From Candidatus Gastranaerophilales bacterium (GTDB lineage Bacteria > Cyanobacteriota > Vampirovibrionia > Gastranaerophilales > Gastranaerophilaceae): a stretch of 64,000 nucleotides of DNA. Below are positions 35,466 through 43,890 of this stretch, piece after piece. The stretch spans positions 1-64,000 of the forward strand of contig CALVGZ010000004.1 of NCBI GenBank assembly GCA_944327225.1, in the 5' to 3' direction. Numbering within the stretch: position 1 is the first letter of the stretch; every line of letters starts with the position of its first letter. The position numbers and the translations under genes are program-made. The notes beneath the pieces were generated by a model. That model had not been told where the DNA came from. It saw only the letters and a list, made by a program, of their open reading frames with translations, and ran no database searches.

Positions 35466-36035
35466 TTATTTTCCAATCCTACTTCCGGGTTTTACTAGTT
35501 CAATTCCTTGTTTACATAAGGGGCAATTTTCGGGTTCATACGTTACGGGTGAAGATTTTAGCAGAGAATGAATTTTAAATTCATTGTCTAATTTTCCCTG
35601 AGTTCTGTCTACTATGCAAGCAACTCCCATAATTTCACAACCAAAATCTTTTAGAGCTTCTTTTGTTTCAAAGATTGTTCTTGCTGTTGTGATCACATCT
35701 TCTACTATTATTATTTTTTCCCCTTTTTCGAGAGAGTATCCTCTTCTTAGCTGCATAATTCCGTCTTTTCTTTCAACAAAAAGATTTCTTTTTTTTGTTT
35801 GTTTTGCAACTTCATATCCAAATATTATTGCTCCTATTGCGGGAGACACGACAGTTTCAAAGTCTATATTTTGTAATTTTTGTGCAAGTTCTTTTGCTAA
35901 CATTTCAACAATGTTTGGGTATTGGTATAATTTTGCACATTGAAAATATGTGTCTGAATGTAGCCCTGAAGTTAAACAAAAATGTCCTTTTAAAAGTCCT
36001 TGTGCTTGCATGAGTAAATTTTCAACATCTGCCAT
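35466..36035 (-). CDS. pyrE: Orotate phosphoribosyltransferase
   Basis: A 189-residue PRTase forming OMP from orotate and PRPP. It has GHFCLTSGLHSDTYFQCAK, VVSPAIGAIIFGYEVAKQ, RRGYSLEKGEKIIIVEDV and the C-terminal CPLCKQGIELVKPGSR typical of the long Thermus/actinobacterial type. The PRPP loop, normally VEDVxTTGGS, reads VEDVITTART, losing the Gly-Gly pair. This is unusual and might affect PRPP affinity; the rest is conserved. It ends one base before pyrB. Confidence 0.9.
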   Translation of the reverse strand: MADVENLLMQAQGLLKGHFCLTSGLHSDTYFQCAKLYQYPNIVEMLAKELAQKLQNIDFETVVSPAIGAIIFGYEVAKQTKKRNLFVERKDGIMQLRRGYSLEKGEKIIIVEDVITTARTIFETKEALKDFGCEIMGVACIVDRTQGKLDNEFKIHSLLKSSPVTYEPENCPLCKQGIELVKPGSRIGK

Positions 36036-36973
36036 TATTTTGTTTCCTTTATTTTCTTTTTAAGTTCTTCAAAGTTTTTAAAATGGTTTTTTTCAATAAA
36101 ATCGCTTAATTCGACGGCTAAATCAGTACATATTGAAGGTTTTATGAAGTTTGCAGTACCGATTTGAAAGGCATCAGCTCCAGCTGAAATAAATTCAAAT
36201 AAATCAGATAATTTTAAAATCCCACCCATTGCAATTATAGGCAGATTTGTTGAGCTTCTTATTTCTTCTATCATATAAAGTGCGACAGGTTTGATACAAG
36301 GACCTGAAAGCCCGCCTTTTACACTTTTTTTATTGAATTTTTTTCCGTCAAATTCTATTTCAATTCCGAGTCCTCTTAAGGTATTAATTGCACTAATACA
36401 ATCCGCTCCGCTATCTTGTGCTGCTTTTGCTATGGTTTTTATGTCACTTGTATTTGGGGATAGTTTAACAATTAAAAAACCGTTATAGTTTTTTCTTATT
36501 TTTTTTATTAATTGGAATAAATTATCAGGGTTTAAACCAAATTCCAAACATCCCGATTTAACGTTCGGGCATGATACATTTACTTCGATTGCTTTTATTT
36601 TATTATCGTTAGCAATTTTGGCAAGTTTTTCGTAATCTTCTATTGTGTTTCCTGCAATGTTTAGAATAAAATCTATATTTTTTGAATTCAAAATCGGCAA
36701 TTTTTCTTTTATAAATGATTCAATTCCGACATTTTCAAGTCCGATTCTGTTTATCATTCCGTTTTGAACTTCAAAAATTCTATCACCTTCGTTGCCGGCT
36801 CTTTTTTCAAGCGTAATTCCCTTGGTCGAGATTGCACCAAAATAATTTAAATTGATAAAATCTTCAAATTCATCATTATAACCGTATGTTCCGCTTGCTC
36901 CTATTATGGGGCTTTTGATTTCAAAAGTCCTTTGATTGTTTTTTAAGGTAGTTTTTATATTTTCTAATCCCAT
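36035..36973 (-). CDS. pyrD: Dihydroorotate dehydrogenase, type 1B
   Basis: A 312-residue FMN enzyme oxidising dihydroorotate to orotate. It has SPIIGASGTYGYNDEFEDF, STKGITLEKRAGN, the catalytic cysteine in EVNVSCPNVKSG, and SAINTLRG. The Cys base and the pairing with pyrK mark the NAD-linked type 1B, a cytoplasmic heterotetramer. The start overlaps the pyrK end by 10 bp. Confidence 0.96.
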   Translation of the reverse strand: MGLENIKTTLKNNQRTFEIKSPIIGASGTYGYNDEFEDFINLNYFGAISTKGITLEKRAGNEGDRIFEVQNGMINRIGLENVGIESFIKEKLPILNSKNIDFILNIAGNTIEDYEKLAKIANDNKIKAIEVNVSCPNVKSGCLEFGLNPDNLFQLIKKIRKNYNGFLIVKLSPNTSDIKTIAKAAQDSGADCISAINTLRGLGIEIEFDGKKFNKKSVKGGLSGPCIKPVALYMIEEIRSSTNLPIIAMGGILKLSDLFEFISAGADAFQIGTANFIKPSICTDLAVELSDFIEKNHFKNFEELKKKIKETK

Positions 36974-37686
36974 ATAACTTCACTTCCTTTAAAAACAGGC
37001 CCGTCTTTGCATACTGAGGCATTTATTACTTCATTATTTTTTATTAATTTGATGATGCAACCTCTGCAAACTCCTATCGAACAAGCCATTACTTTTTCCA
37101 TTGCGATTTGAGAGGAGATATTATATTTTTTTGAAAGCCCCGTTATTCCTTTTAGTACAGGTAACGGCCCGCAAGAATATATCATTTCAATTTTTTCATT
37201 TTTAATAATTTCATCAAGGTAATCAAGAACACTTCCGCCTACAACGGTTCTATCACTTCCCTCAATAATTTCATTATTTGATTTAAAACCTGTAATGAGG
37301 AGATTTTCAATATTTTTTTTGTTTAAAGTATTTTTTAAAAATATCATTGGTGCAATGCCAATTCCTGCACCAACAAGTAAAGATTTTTTATTTTCAATTG
37401 CAAACCCGTTTCCAAGCGGAGCAAGAAAATTAATATTGTCTCCTTTTTTTAAATTTTTGAGGTAGTTTGTTCCTTCGCCTTTTAGTTTAAATAGTATTGT
37501 TATAGTATTGTTTTCAAAGTTTGCAATTGAAAAAGGGCGTCTTAAGGTTGTATTTGGGCAAAATATTGATATGAATTGTCCGGCACTTGCTTTTTCCATA
37601 GAGGATAAGATATCCATTTTGCAAGTGTCTTTTGCAATATTTTCAATATTTATTATTTCTCCTTTGAAATCTGATTTTGTTTTCAT
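36964..37686 (-). CDS. pyrK: Dihydroorotate dehydrogenase electron-transfer subunit PyrK
   Basis: A ferredoxin-reductase-like subunit passing electrons from PyrD to NAD+. It has the FAD motif RRPFSIANFENN, the NAD loop LLVGAGIGIAPMIFLKN and a 2Fe-2S cluster in the C-terminal CSIGVCRGC with a fourth Cys in NASVCKDGP. I chose ATG 37686 (AAGGC is 7 bp upstream). An in-frame ATG at 37737 would add 17 residues, translating across an intrinsic terminator; see the leader features. It is the first gene of the operon. Confidence 0.93.
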   Translation of the reverse strand: MKTKSDFKGEIINIENIAKDTCKMDILSSMEKASAGQFISIFCPNTTLRRPFSIANFENNTITILFKLKGEGTNYLKNLKKGDNINFLAPLGNGFAIENKKSLLVGAGIGIAPMIFLKNTLNKKNIENLLITGFKSNNEIIEGSDRTVVGGSVLDYLDEIIKNEKIEMIYSCGPLPVLKGITGLSKKYNISSQIAMEKVMACSIGVCRGCIIKLIKNNEVINASVCKDGPVFKGSEVIWD

Positions 37687-37696
37687 TTTTTGCCTT

Positions 37697-37728
37697 AAAA
37701 AAAGAAGGCTAAAATACTTTTTGCCTTC
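37697..37728 (-). terminator. Intrinsic terminator just before pyrK (putative attenuator)
   Basis: On the minus strand GAAGGC (37728-37723) pairs with GCCTTC (37709-37704), the stem extended by an A/T-rich inner part, and seven T follow directly (37703-37697). The T run ends 11 bp before the pyrK ATG, and the pyrK ribosome binding site follows it. Sequence AAGGCAAAAA occurs twice, once in the 5' arm and once as the pyrK ribosome binding region, so the GCCTT arm could pair with either copy. Its place inside the leader points to attenuation, not operon end. Confidence 0.85.
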
Positions 37729-37740
37729 CCTCTTCATACT

Positions 37741-37776
37741 TCAATATTTAAAAATTCTAATTCTTTTTTTATTCAT
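37741..37776 (-). CDS. Possible pyr leader peptide
   Basis: A short frame on the minus strand reads MNKKRIRIFKY, 11 residues, with a GGAATGA Shine-Dalgarno-like stretch upstream. Its stop is 3 bp before a second ATG (37737) that opens a frame continuous with pyrK. Leader peptides before attenuators (as E. coli pyrL) occur in pyr operons. The frame may also be chance. Confidence 0.4.
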   Translation of the reverse strand: MNKKRIRIFKY

Positions 37777-37797
37777 AATTCATTCCGATTTTCAATC

Positions 37798-37803
37798 ATT
37801 ATA
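37798..37803 (-). promoter_or_regulatory. -10 box of the pyr operon promoter
   Basis: A perfect TATAAT on the minus strand lies about 115 bp upstream of the pyrK start and would give a leader of roughly 105 nt that includes the terminator. The -35 region at 17 bp is weak (TTTATT). Confidence 0.5.
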
Positions 37804-37959
37804 TATTGAATAAAATTTTTAATAAATAGTAGTTAAAGCTTTGTTAATATATGTAAATAATTGTTACAAATGTATTTGTAAAATCTAAAGTTTAAATTTT
37901 ATTTGTCGATAGGGATATTATAAGGAAAAAGACAATAAAGCGGGAGCGATAAGGTAACA

Positions 37960-38463
37960 ATGAGCCTAAATTTGAATACAGCTTTATATGCGTTAAATGG
38001 TGTTGATGTAAACAGTGTAAATAGTGTTGCAAAAGGAATTTTGAATGCTGAATCAAAGGCTCAACCGACTGTTCAAAACATAGATTATTCAAAATTTAAT
38101 AGAGCTGCATTGGGTGTTGATTTATATTCTTCAAGAACAAATGTTGATTTGCAAAAACAGGTTGCCATGATTCAAGCGGGTTTGTACGCTAAGGCAGTTG
38201 ATGTTGCAATGTTAAATTCAAGTGCGGCAGCTAATTTATATTCCGCCCAAACAGTTCAAAAAAATGTTGAATTAACTCAAAGTATCACTCAAGGTGCTGA
38301 TTTAACCGCTCCAAAACAGTCGGAAGCAAACAGAAATTTTATAGAATTATTTAATATTACGGATAAAAATTCAAATGCTTCGAGTGGATTTAATCCATTC
38401 CAAGCTGGTGAAGAAGTATCAAGAGAGGAAAAAAAAGAAACAGAGATTAATCTGTTTGTTTAA
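37960..38463 (+). CDS. Hypothetical protein
   Basis: A 167-residue protein, divergent from the pyr operon, starting MSLNLNTALYALNGVDVNSV after a good AAGG ribosome binding site. It is rich in Asn, Ser, Ala and Gln with long helical stretches (about 45-115), no signal peptide and no membrane helix. The polar composition is like that of small flagellar or export-associated proteins, but I recognise no domain. Single-gene unit. Confidence 0.65.
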   Translation: MSLNLNTALYALNGVDVNSVNSVAKGILNAESKAQPTVQNIDYSKFNRAALGVDLYSSRTNVDLQKQVAMIQAGLYAKAVDVAMLNSSAAANLYSAQTVQKNVELTQSITQGADLTAPKQSEANRNFIELFNITDKNSNASSGFNPFQAGEEVSREEKKETEINLFV

Positions 38464-38521
38464 ATATGAAAATTTATTTTCTATACTTTTCCTTTCAATA
38501 ACATCAAAGCTCCGGAAGATT

Positions 38522-39202
38522 TTATTTTCGGAGCATTACTTTATTAAATTTTTCAATGAAACCTTCTTTAAGAGCTTCAATAATTTGTCTTGTTGATAAA
38601 TTGGGATTTATTTCATTTAAAGTTATTATATTTTCTTTTTCTGTTTTTTGATTAAATATTTTTTCAATTAATTCAAAATCAAGTTCATAGGGAATTGAAC
38701 CATGTTGCAGAAGGTATCCTTCTTTTCTGTATTGAGCCGAACCGATAAATTTTTTACCTTGATAAGATACATCTGCACCTGATGAAATATTCATACAATA
38801 GTTGAAATTTTTATGTTCGCCTTTTGCATAATCTAATTTTATTCCAAGTTTTTTAAAACCTAAAATAAGCCCGTCCGAAATTTCTTTATAACTTTCAATA
38901 ATGCTTGGATTGAAAATTGGAGAAACAAATGAATATGTAAGTTCTTTATCGTGTAAAAGACCTCTTCCGCCCGTAGGCCTTTTGACAATATCTATTTTTA
39001 AATTGTTGCAACAGTCTTCTTTTTGATTTCTTCCAAGTGAAATACATTTTGGATACCATTGATAAAATCTTATAATTGCGTAGTCAATTTTATTATCTAT
39101 TGCAAAATTAAGAGTTGAAAGGTCAAAATCCATATTGAATTTACCATTGTTTACAATGTTACAATTATCTTCTATAAAATTGACTTTCATAAAATAAATC
39201 AT
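38522..39202 (-). CDS. LipM-like octanoyltransferase / lipoate ligase family
   Basis: A 226-residue member of the BPL/LplA/LipB fold. It has RFYQWYPKCISLGRNQ, RPTGGRGLLHDKELTYSFV and GKKFIGSAQYRKEGYLLQHGSI. A cysteine (C138 region, NYCMNISSGADVSYQGKK) lines up with the catalytic Cys of LipM, suggesting an octanoyltransferase that starts lipoate synthesis, not an ATP-using ligase. A second ATG four codons in is possible. It is divergent from the following gene. Confidence 0.75.
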   Translation of the reverse strand: MIYFMKVNFIEDNCNIVNNGKFNMDFDLSTLNFAIDNKIDYAIIRFYQWYPKCISLGRNQKEDCCNNLKIDIVKRPTGGRGLLHDKELTYSFVSPIFNPSIIESYKEISDGLILGFKKLGIKLDYAKGEHKNFNYCMNISSGADVSYQGKKFIGSAQYRKEGYLLQHGSIPYELDFELIEKIFNQKTEKENIITLNEINPNLSTRQIIEALKEGFIEKFNKVMLRK

Positions 39203-39213
39203 ATCATGATAAT

Positions 39214-39492
39214 ATGAGGATGATACAAAAACTTAAGTTATTTGAGCAAAGCGTTGTTTTTTTAAGATGGGCAACAGATGCTGAGTTCGGTAAAATTTTA
39301 TATGTTGGAGATGATTTTGTTGAATTTTTGGCATTGAATCCCGACACTATGGAGTATGGTGACAAGATTTTAATTAATTCTCAGTTAATTCTTGAAGTTA
39401 TGGTTTCGGGTTATGAAATTTCAAGATTAATTGCCGAGATTTCTGCTAAAGTTACGGCAAATACTATGGATTCAGATAATTTTTCTTTTTAA
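39214..39492 (+). CDS. Conserved-looking hypothetical protein
   Basis: A 92-residue acidic protein with sequence VVFLRWATDAEFGKILYVGD and FVEFLALNPDTMEYGDKILI. It is probably a small beta-rich domain with a helical C-terminus. No signal peptide, no domain recognised. It is convergent with the histidine kinase gene (4-bp overlap). A second ATG at 39220 is possible. Confidence 0.6.
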   Translation: MRMIQKLKLFEQSVVFLRWATDAEFGKILYVGDDFVEFLALNPDTMEYGDKILINSQLILEVMVSGYEISRLIAEISAKVTANTMDSDNFSF

Positions 39493-40118
39493 GTTGTTTT
39501 TAATTCAGGAATTTTTAGGCTTACTTTTGCGGTATTTCTTGTTTTGCTGAATTTTAAATCAACTTTTGTTGCTTTTGAAAGTTTTTCACAAAAATCAAGA
39601 CCTAATGAGAAATTATCAGTTATTTCGTTATATGAATTTTCAAAATTTACACAAATACAACCGCCTCTTTTATATAGTTCAATTATTGCAGTTTGATTTT
39701 TGCTTGCATGAAGAGCAATGTTGGAGATTATATTTCCTATTATGCTTGATAGGAATATTTCAATTGAATTTACCGTAAAGTTTTCTTCCTGAAACAGAAT
39801 ATCAATATGAATATTTTTATTGATGAAAATATACTTATAATTTTCAATTTTTTTGTTTATTAGTTTTTTAATGTCACAAGGTGTTGTTTTATTTTCGAAT
39901 TTACCTATTTTAAAACTGTAGTTAACCAGAAAATTCTCGATATATTCAATTATATCAAGGGTAGTTTCAAATATGTCTTTGTTTAATTCACAATCAAGTT
40001 TGTTTTGAAGAGCGATTTTAATGCTGTATAGCGGGCTTTTAATATCGTGCAAAATATTTGCAATTAATTTTTCGTTTTCATTAATTATCGTTAGTGTCTT
40101 ATCTAATATTTTTTCCAT
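39489..40118 (-). CDS. Small orphan histidine kinase-like protein
   Basis: A 209-residue protein with no sensor or membrane segment. The H-box is clear (ANILHDIKSPLYSIKIAL, His near residue 24). An N-box is recognisable (IIGNIISNIALHASKN). The G1 box (DxGxG) is missing, replaced by ENSYNEI, and the G2 region reads SLGLDFCEKLS. Loss of G1 suggests weak or absent ATP binding. It could be a phosphotransfer partner or regulator. No response regulator gene is next to it. Confidence 0.7.
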   Translation of the reverse strand: MEKILDKTLTIINENEKLIANILHDIKSPLYSIKIALQNKLDCELNKDIFETTLDIIEYIENFLVNYSFKIGKFENKTTPCDIKKLINKKIENYKYIFINKNIHIDILFQEENFTVNSIEIFLSSIIGNIISNIALHASKNQTAIIELYKRGGCICVNFENSYNEITDNFSLGLDFCEKLSKATKVDLKFSKTRNTAKVSLKIPELKTT

Positions 40119-40150
40119 AGTACAAAACTAAACCGTAAAAGAAGAAAAAT

Positions 40151-40172
40151 ATATTACCCTATTGGGTAATAT
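40151..40172. promoter_or_regulatory. Perfect 9-bp inverted repeat between divergent genes
   Basis: ATATTACCC-TATT-GGGTAATAT lies in the 195-bp spacer between the histidine kinase-like gene and pgi, near TATAAT-like sequences (40175 onward). It has the form of a repressor operator. No T run follows, so it is not a terminator for either gene. Confidence 0.55.
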
Positions 40173-40313
40173 ATTATAATTTTGGGTATAATTTTTAAAT
40201 TTTATTTTTAGTTGGAATTAGTTAATAAGATTAAAATTTTCAAAAACTCTTTACGTAAAATTATCACTTGATAAAATGGTATTAGTCGGAGTTTTTATTA
40301 ATAAGGTGCAATA

Positions 40314-41717
40314 ATGATTAAACTAGATTATACAAATACTACAAATCAAATTATAGGCGATGAAGGACTTGATATCATACGGGTTTTTTCTGAATATGCA
40401 CCAAAAATACAAGAAATTATTACAAATTTGAATATGAACAAAGATAAGCCCGGTTCTTGGCTGCAGTGGATGAATTTGGGGTATAATGAAGAAACTGTTT
40501 GGTACGTTAAAGAGTTTGCCGCTATGGTAGATGGCAGATTTGATAATGTTTTGGTTTTAGGTATCGGCGGCTCTGCATTAGGTGCTCAAGCTTTATCTGA
40601 AGCACTTTTAAAACCTTATTGGAATTTATTAGATAAAGAACAAAGAGAAAATTTACCAAGAATATTTTTCTTGGATAATATTGACCCCGACCAAATCACA
40701 GCTCTTTTAGATATGCTGGATTTAAAAAAGACTTTAGTAAATGTTATTACAAAATCCGGCTCAACTGCTGAAACAATGAGCCAATTTATGATTATAAAAG
40801 ACAGATTGCAAAATTTGTTAGGCGATGATTATAGAAAAAATGTCGTAGCGACAACAGATAAACAAGCGGGAATATTAAGACAATTAGCTAATGAAGAAGG
40901 CTATAAAACTTTTGTTGTTCCGGATGATGTCGGCGGAAGATTTAGTGTATTTTCTGCCGTTGGCTTAGTGCCTTTGGCTCTTGTCGGACTTGATATAGAT
41001 GAAATTATAAGAGGGATTAAAATTATGGATTTAACCCTCAAAAATACTGATATAAATAAAAACATTGCAGCTCAAAATGCACTGATTCATTATTTGATGG
41101 ATAAGCAAAAAGGTAAATATATTTCTGTTATGATGCCTTATTCATCTCGTTTGAAATATGTTTCCGATTGGTATGTGCAACTTTGGGCAGAATCATTAGG
41201 TAAAGAATACGATAGAAACGGCAATAAAATAAATAACGGGCCGACACCTATAAAAGCTTTGGGTGCAACCGATCAACATAGCCAAATTCAGCTTTATAAT
41301 GAAGGAAAAAATGATAAAGTTATAACTTTTATAAGAGTTGATGAATTTGATAATACGCTTGAAATACCTAATATATTTGAATATACAGGATTAAATTATC
41401 TTGGCGGTAAGACAATTAATCGTCTTATAAACGCGGAAGCCGATGCTACTGCTGTTGCTTTATCAGATTTTAAACGCCCTAATTTGACTATTCATCTTCC
41501 TAAGATAAACGAATATTATTTGGCTCAGTTGTTTTATATGCTCGAAATACAAACAGCTATAATTGGTGAGTTGTATAATATTGATGCTTTTAATCAACCG
41601 GGAGTTGAGCAAGCCAAAAATTATACTTATGCACTTATGGGCAGACTGGGATACGAAGAATCGGCTGCCGAATTAAATAAAAAGATAAATCGAAATAAAG
41701 AAGTAAGCGGTGTATAG
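40314..41717 (+). CDS. pgi: Glucose-6-phosphate isomerase
   Basis: A 467-residue Pgi interconverting glucose-6-phosphate and fructose-6-phosphate. It shows VLGIGGSALGAQALSEAL, ITKSGSTAETMSQF, VPDDVGGRFSVFSAVGL, LWAESLGKEYDRNG and ATDQHSQIQLYNEG, with the C-terminal QPGVEQAKNYTYALMG. The AAGG-type site supports the start. The next gene begins at the following base. Confidence 0.96.
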   Translation: MIKLDYTNTTNQIIGDEGLDIIRVFSEYAPKIQEIITNLNMNKDKPGSWLQWMNLGYNEETVWYVKEFAAMVDGRFDNVLVLGIGGSALGAQALSEALLKPYWNLLDKEQRENLPRIFFLDNIDPDQITALLDMLDLKKTLVNVITKSGSTAETMSQFMIIKDRLQNLLGDDYRKNVVATTDKQAGILRQLANEEGYKTFVVPDDVGGRFSVFSAVGLVPLALVGLDIDEIIRGIKIMDLTLKNTDINKNIAAQNALIHYLMDKQKGKYISVMMPYSSRLKYVSDWYVQLWAESLGKEYDRNGNKINNGPTPIKALGATDQHSQIQLYNEGKNDKVITFIRVDEFDNTLEIPNIFEYTGLNYLGGKTINRLINAEADATAVALSDFKRPNLTIHLPKINEYYLAQLFYMLEIQTAIIGELYNIDAFNQPGVEQAKNYTYALMGRLGYEESAAELNKKINRNKEVSGV

Positions 41718-42554
41718 ATGCTTAAAGGTCCTTTTTTATCAAAAGATTTTATTGGAGCAAATCCTGATTATAATTCATCCAAAATTATAATGCTTGGGCT
41801 TCCTTATGATTGTACTTGCTCAAATCGAGCCGGAACTCGTTTTGCACCTCAAGCAGCTAGATTAGAAAGTATCGGTATTGAAACATATTCTGTTTATTTT
41901 GATTCTGATATGGAAGATTGTTCTTTTTATGATGCGGGCGATTTAGAATATCCTTTTGGAAATGCTCAAAAGGCACTTGATATAACAGAACAAAATGTTG
42001 ATTGTATTTATAATGACAATAAAAAGCTTTTAGGCGTCGGCGGTGAGCATTTAATTACTCTAGCTAGTGTTAAATCAGTTTTAAAAAAATATGATAATGT
42101 TGCTGTTATTCAATTTGACGCTCATACTGATTTAAGAGAACAATATTTAGGAGAAGAACTTACTCACAGCGGTGTTATGTATCAAATAGCAAAATTAATC
42201 GGCTATGAAAATATTGCTCAAATAGGCTTAAGAAGCGGTGAAAAAGAAGAATTTGAAATAGTTAGGAAATTCGATACTTTAAAGACTAAAAAAGAACAAT
42301 TGGATAAATTTAAAGATAAAAATATCTTTTTAACAATTGACCTTGATGTATTGGATCCAAGCCTTATGAGCGGAGTTGGAACTCCGGAAGCCGGTGGTTT
42401 AACTTATCTTGAGCTTATGGATTGGTTATTGTATTTAAAAGATTTCAATATCATTGGTGCTGATATTATGGAGCTTGCTCCTGATATCGATATCACAAAA
42501 ACTTCAACTGCTACAGCTTGTAAATTGATTAGAGAAGTTTTAATGCTTTTATAA
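41718..42554 (+). CDS. speB: Agmatinase
   Basis: A 278-residue ureohydrolase removing urea from agmatine to give putrescine. Metal-binding motifs are GVGGEHLIT, AVIQFDAHTDLREQY and LTIDLDVLDPSLMSGVG, with the family's GLTYLELMDWL. The start is one base after the pgi stop. The family also contains related guanidine hydrolases, so substrate is inferred. The end overlaps coaE on the other strand by 26 bp. Confidence 0.9.
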   Translation: MLKGPFLSKDFIGANPDYNSSKIIMLGLPYDCTCSNRAGTRFAPQAARLESIGIETYSVYFDSDMEDCSFYDAGDLEYPFGNAQKALDITEQNVDCIYNDNKKLLGVGGEHLITLASVKSVLKKYDNVAVIQFDAHTDLREQYLGEELTHSGVMYQIAKLIGYENIAQIGLRSGEKEEFEIVRKFDTLKTKKEQLDKFKDKNIFLTIDLDVLDPSLMSGVGTPEAGGLTYLELMDWLLYLKDFNIIGADIMELAPDIDITKTSTATACKLIREVLMLL

Positions 42555-43083
42555 TTTTCATTGTTTCTATTTTGAGTTTTTTAAGGTCAGCATTATTTTT
42601 TATAATAAAATCGGCTTTGTTTTTTGCATTTTCATTTTGAGATTTAATTCTTTTTATGGCTTCATTTTTGTTAAAATTATTTCTTTTGATTAATCTTTCC
42701 AGTCTTAAATTTTCATCAGTATCTATAAAAATAATTTTATTAAAAAGATTATCAAATTTTGCTTCAAAAATTAAAGCTCCCGAAATAAAAATAAAAGTTT
42801 CATCTTTATATTTTTCAAATATTTTTAAAATTTCTTTTTTTAAAAACGGATAGATTATTTGTTCTAATTTTTCTTTTTTATTTTTATTGTTGAATACGAT
42901 TTTTCCTAATTCTTTTCTGTTTGTTGTTTGAAATTCTTTTATAACATCATTTTTACATTCATTTTCAAGAAGATTATGGGAAATTTTATCAAGATCAAAT
43001 ACAATATATCCCATATTTTTTATTATGGTTCCAACCTCGCTTTTTCCTGCTGCAATATTACCCGTTATACCAATTTTTAACAT
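42529..43083 (-). CDS. coaE: Dephospho-CoA kinase
   Basis: The final step of coenzyme A synthesis. The 184-residue protein has the P-loop IGITGNIAAGKSEV, a DLDKISHNLLE segment, and FEAKFDNLFNKIIFID with RLIKRNNFNKNEAIKRI in the CoA-binding part. Its 3' end overlaps speB by 26 bp, tail to tail. Confidence 0.93.
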   Translation of the reverse strand: MLKIGITGNIAAGKSEVGTIIKNMGYIVFDLDKISHNLLENECKNDVIKEFQTTNRKELGKIVFNNKNKKEKLEQIIYPFLKKEILKIFEKYKDETFIFISGALIFEAKFDNLFNKIIFIDTDENLRLERLIKRNNFNKNEAIKRIKSQNENAKNKADFIIKNNADLKKLKIETMKIIKALKLL

Positions 43084-43147
43084 AGCTTTATTTTAACTTA
43101 AAATTAGTGTATAATTCAAATGAAATATTTTAAAAAAAGGGGAGATT

Positions 43148-43879
43148 ATGACATCAAATCCAATGTTAAATTCAAGAGTCGCAGAAAATGTAATAATGGA
43201 TTCTGTTAAACCAATGACTGTTCAAGGTGCCATTAATAAGACAATGGTTCTTCTGGGTATTGTTGTATTGAGCGGTTATTATACTTGGACATTGTGTGCT
43301 CAAGGTTTTGCAGATAAAGCAATGCTTTTGGCCATGGTATCGGCTATTGCGGGATTTATTCTTGCGTTAATTGCTTCTTTTAATCCTAAGTCGTCAAGAA
43401 TTACCGCTCCTGCTTATGCAATTTGTGAAGGTCTTTTGGTTGGTTCTGTGAGTTATGCTTATTCAACGTTATATGACGGTATTATTTTGCATGCTGTCGG
43501 AATAACTCTTTTAACAATGTTTGTTATGTTATTTGCCTATAAAACAAGGTTAATTCAAGCAACAGATACATTCAGAAGGGTTGTATTTATTTCAACAGTT
43601 GCAATAGCAATTTTTTATTTAGTTGGTTTTATCGGGTCTCTTTTGGGTCATCCTATGACAATATTTAACGGTTCTATGATAGGGATTGGCGTAAGTCTTT
43701 TAATATGCGTTATAGCAGCCTTAAATTTTGTTTTGGACTTTGATTTTATTGAAAGAGGAAGTAATAATAACCTGCCCGATTATTTTGAATGGTATGGCGG
43801 TTTTGCACTTTTAGTTACTGTAATTTGGTTATACTTTGAAATATTAAGGTTATTGGCTCAGCTTAATAGAAGAAACTAG
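43148..43879 (+). CDS. Bax inhibitor-1 / YccA family membrane protein
   Basis: A 243-residue protein with seven predicted membrane segments from about residue 30 to 235. The N-terminal NPMLNSRVAENVI and the C-terminal WYGGFALLVTVIWLYFEILRLLA resemble the actinobacterial-type branch of the BI-1 family, which often form calcium-leak or protease-regulating membrane proteins. The exact role here is unknown. It starts after AAAAGGGGAG and precedes recJ by 11 bp. Confidence 0.85.
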   Translation: MTSNPMLNSRVAENVIMDSVKPMTVQGAINKTMVLLGIVVLSGYYTWTLCAQGFADKAMLLAMVSAIAGFILALIASFNPKSSRITAPAYAICEGLLVGSVSYAYSTLYDGIILHAVGITLLTMFVMLFAYKTRLIQATDTFRRVVFISTVAIAIFYLVGFIGSLLGHPMTIFNGSMIGIGVSLLICVIAALNFVLDFDFIERGSNNNLPDYFEWYGGFALLVTVIWLYFEILRLLAQLNRRN

Positions 43880-43890
43880 TTTCAAGTAAA

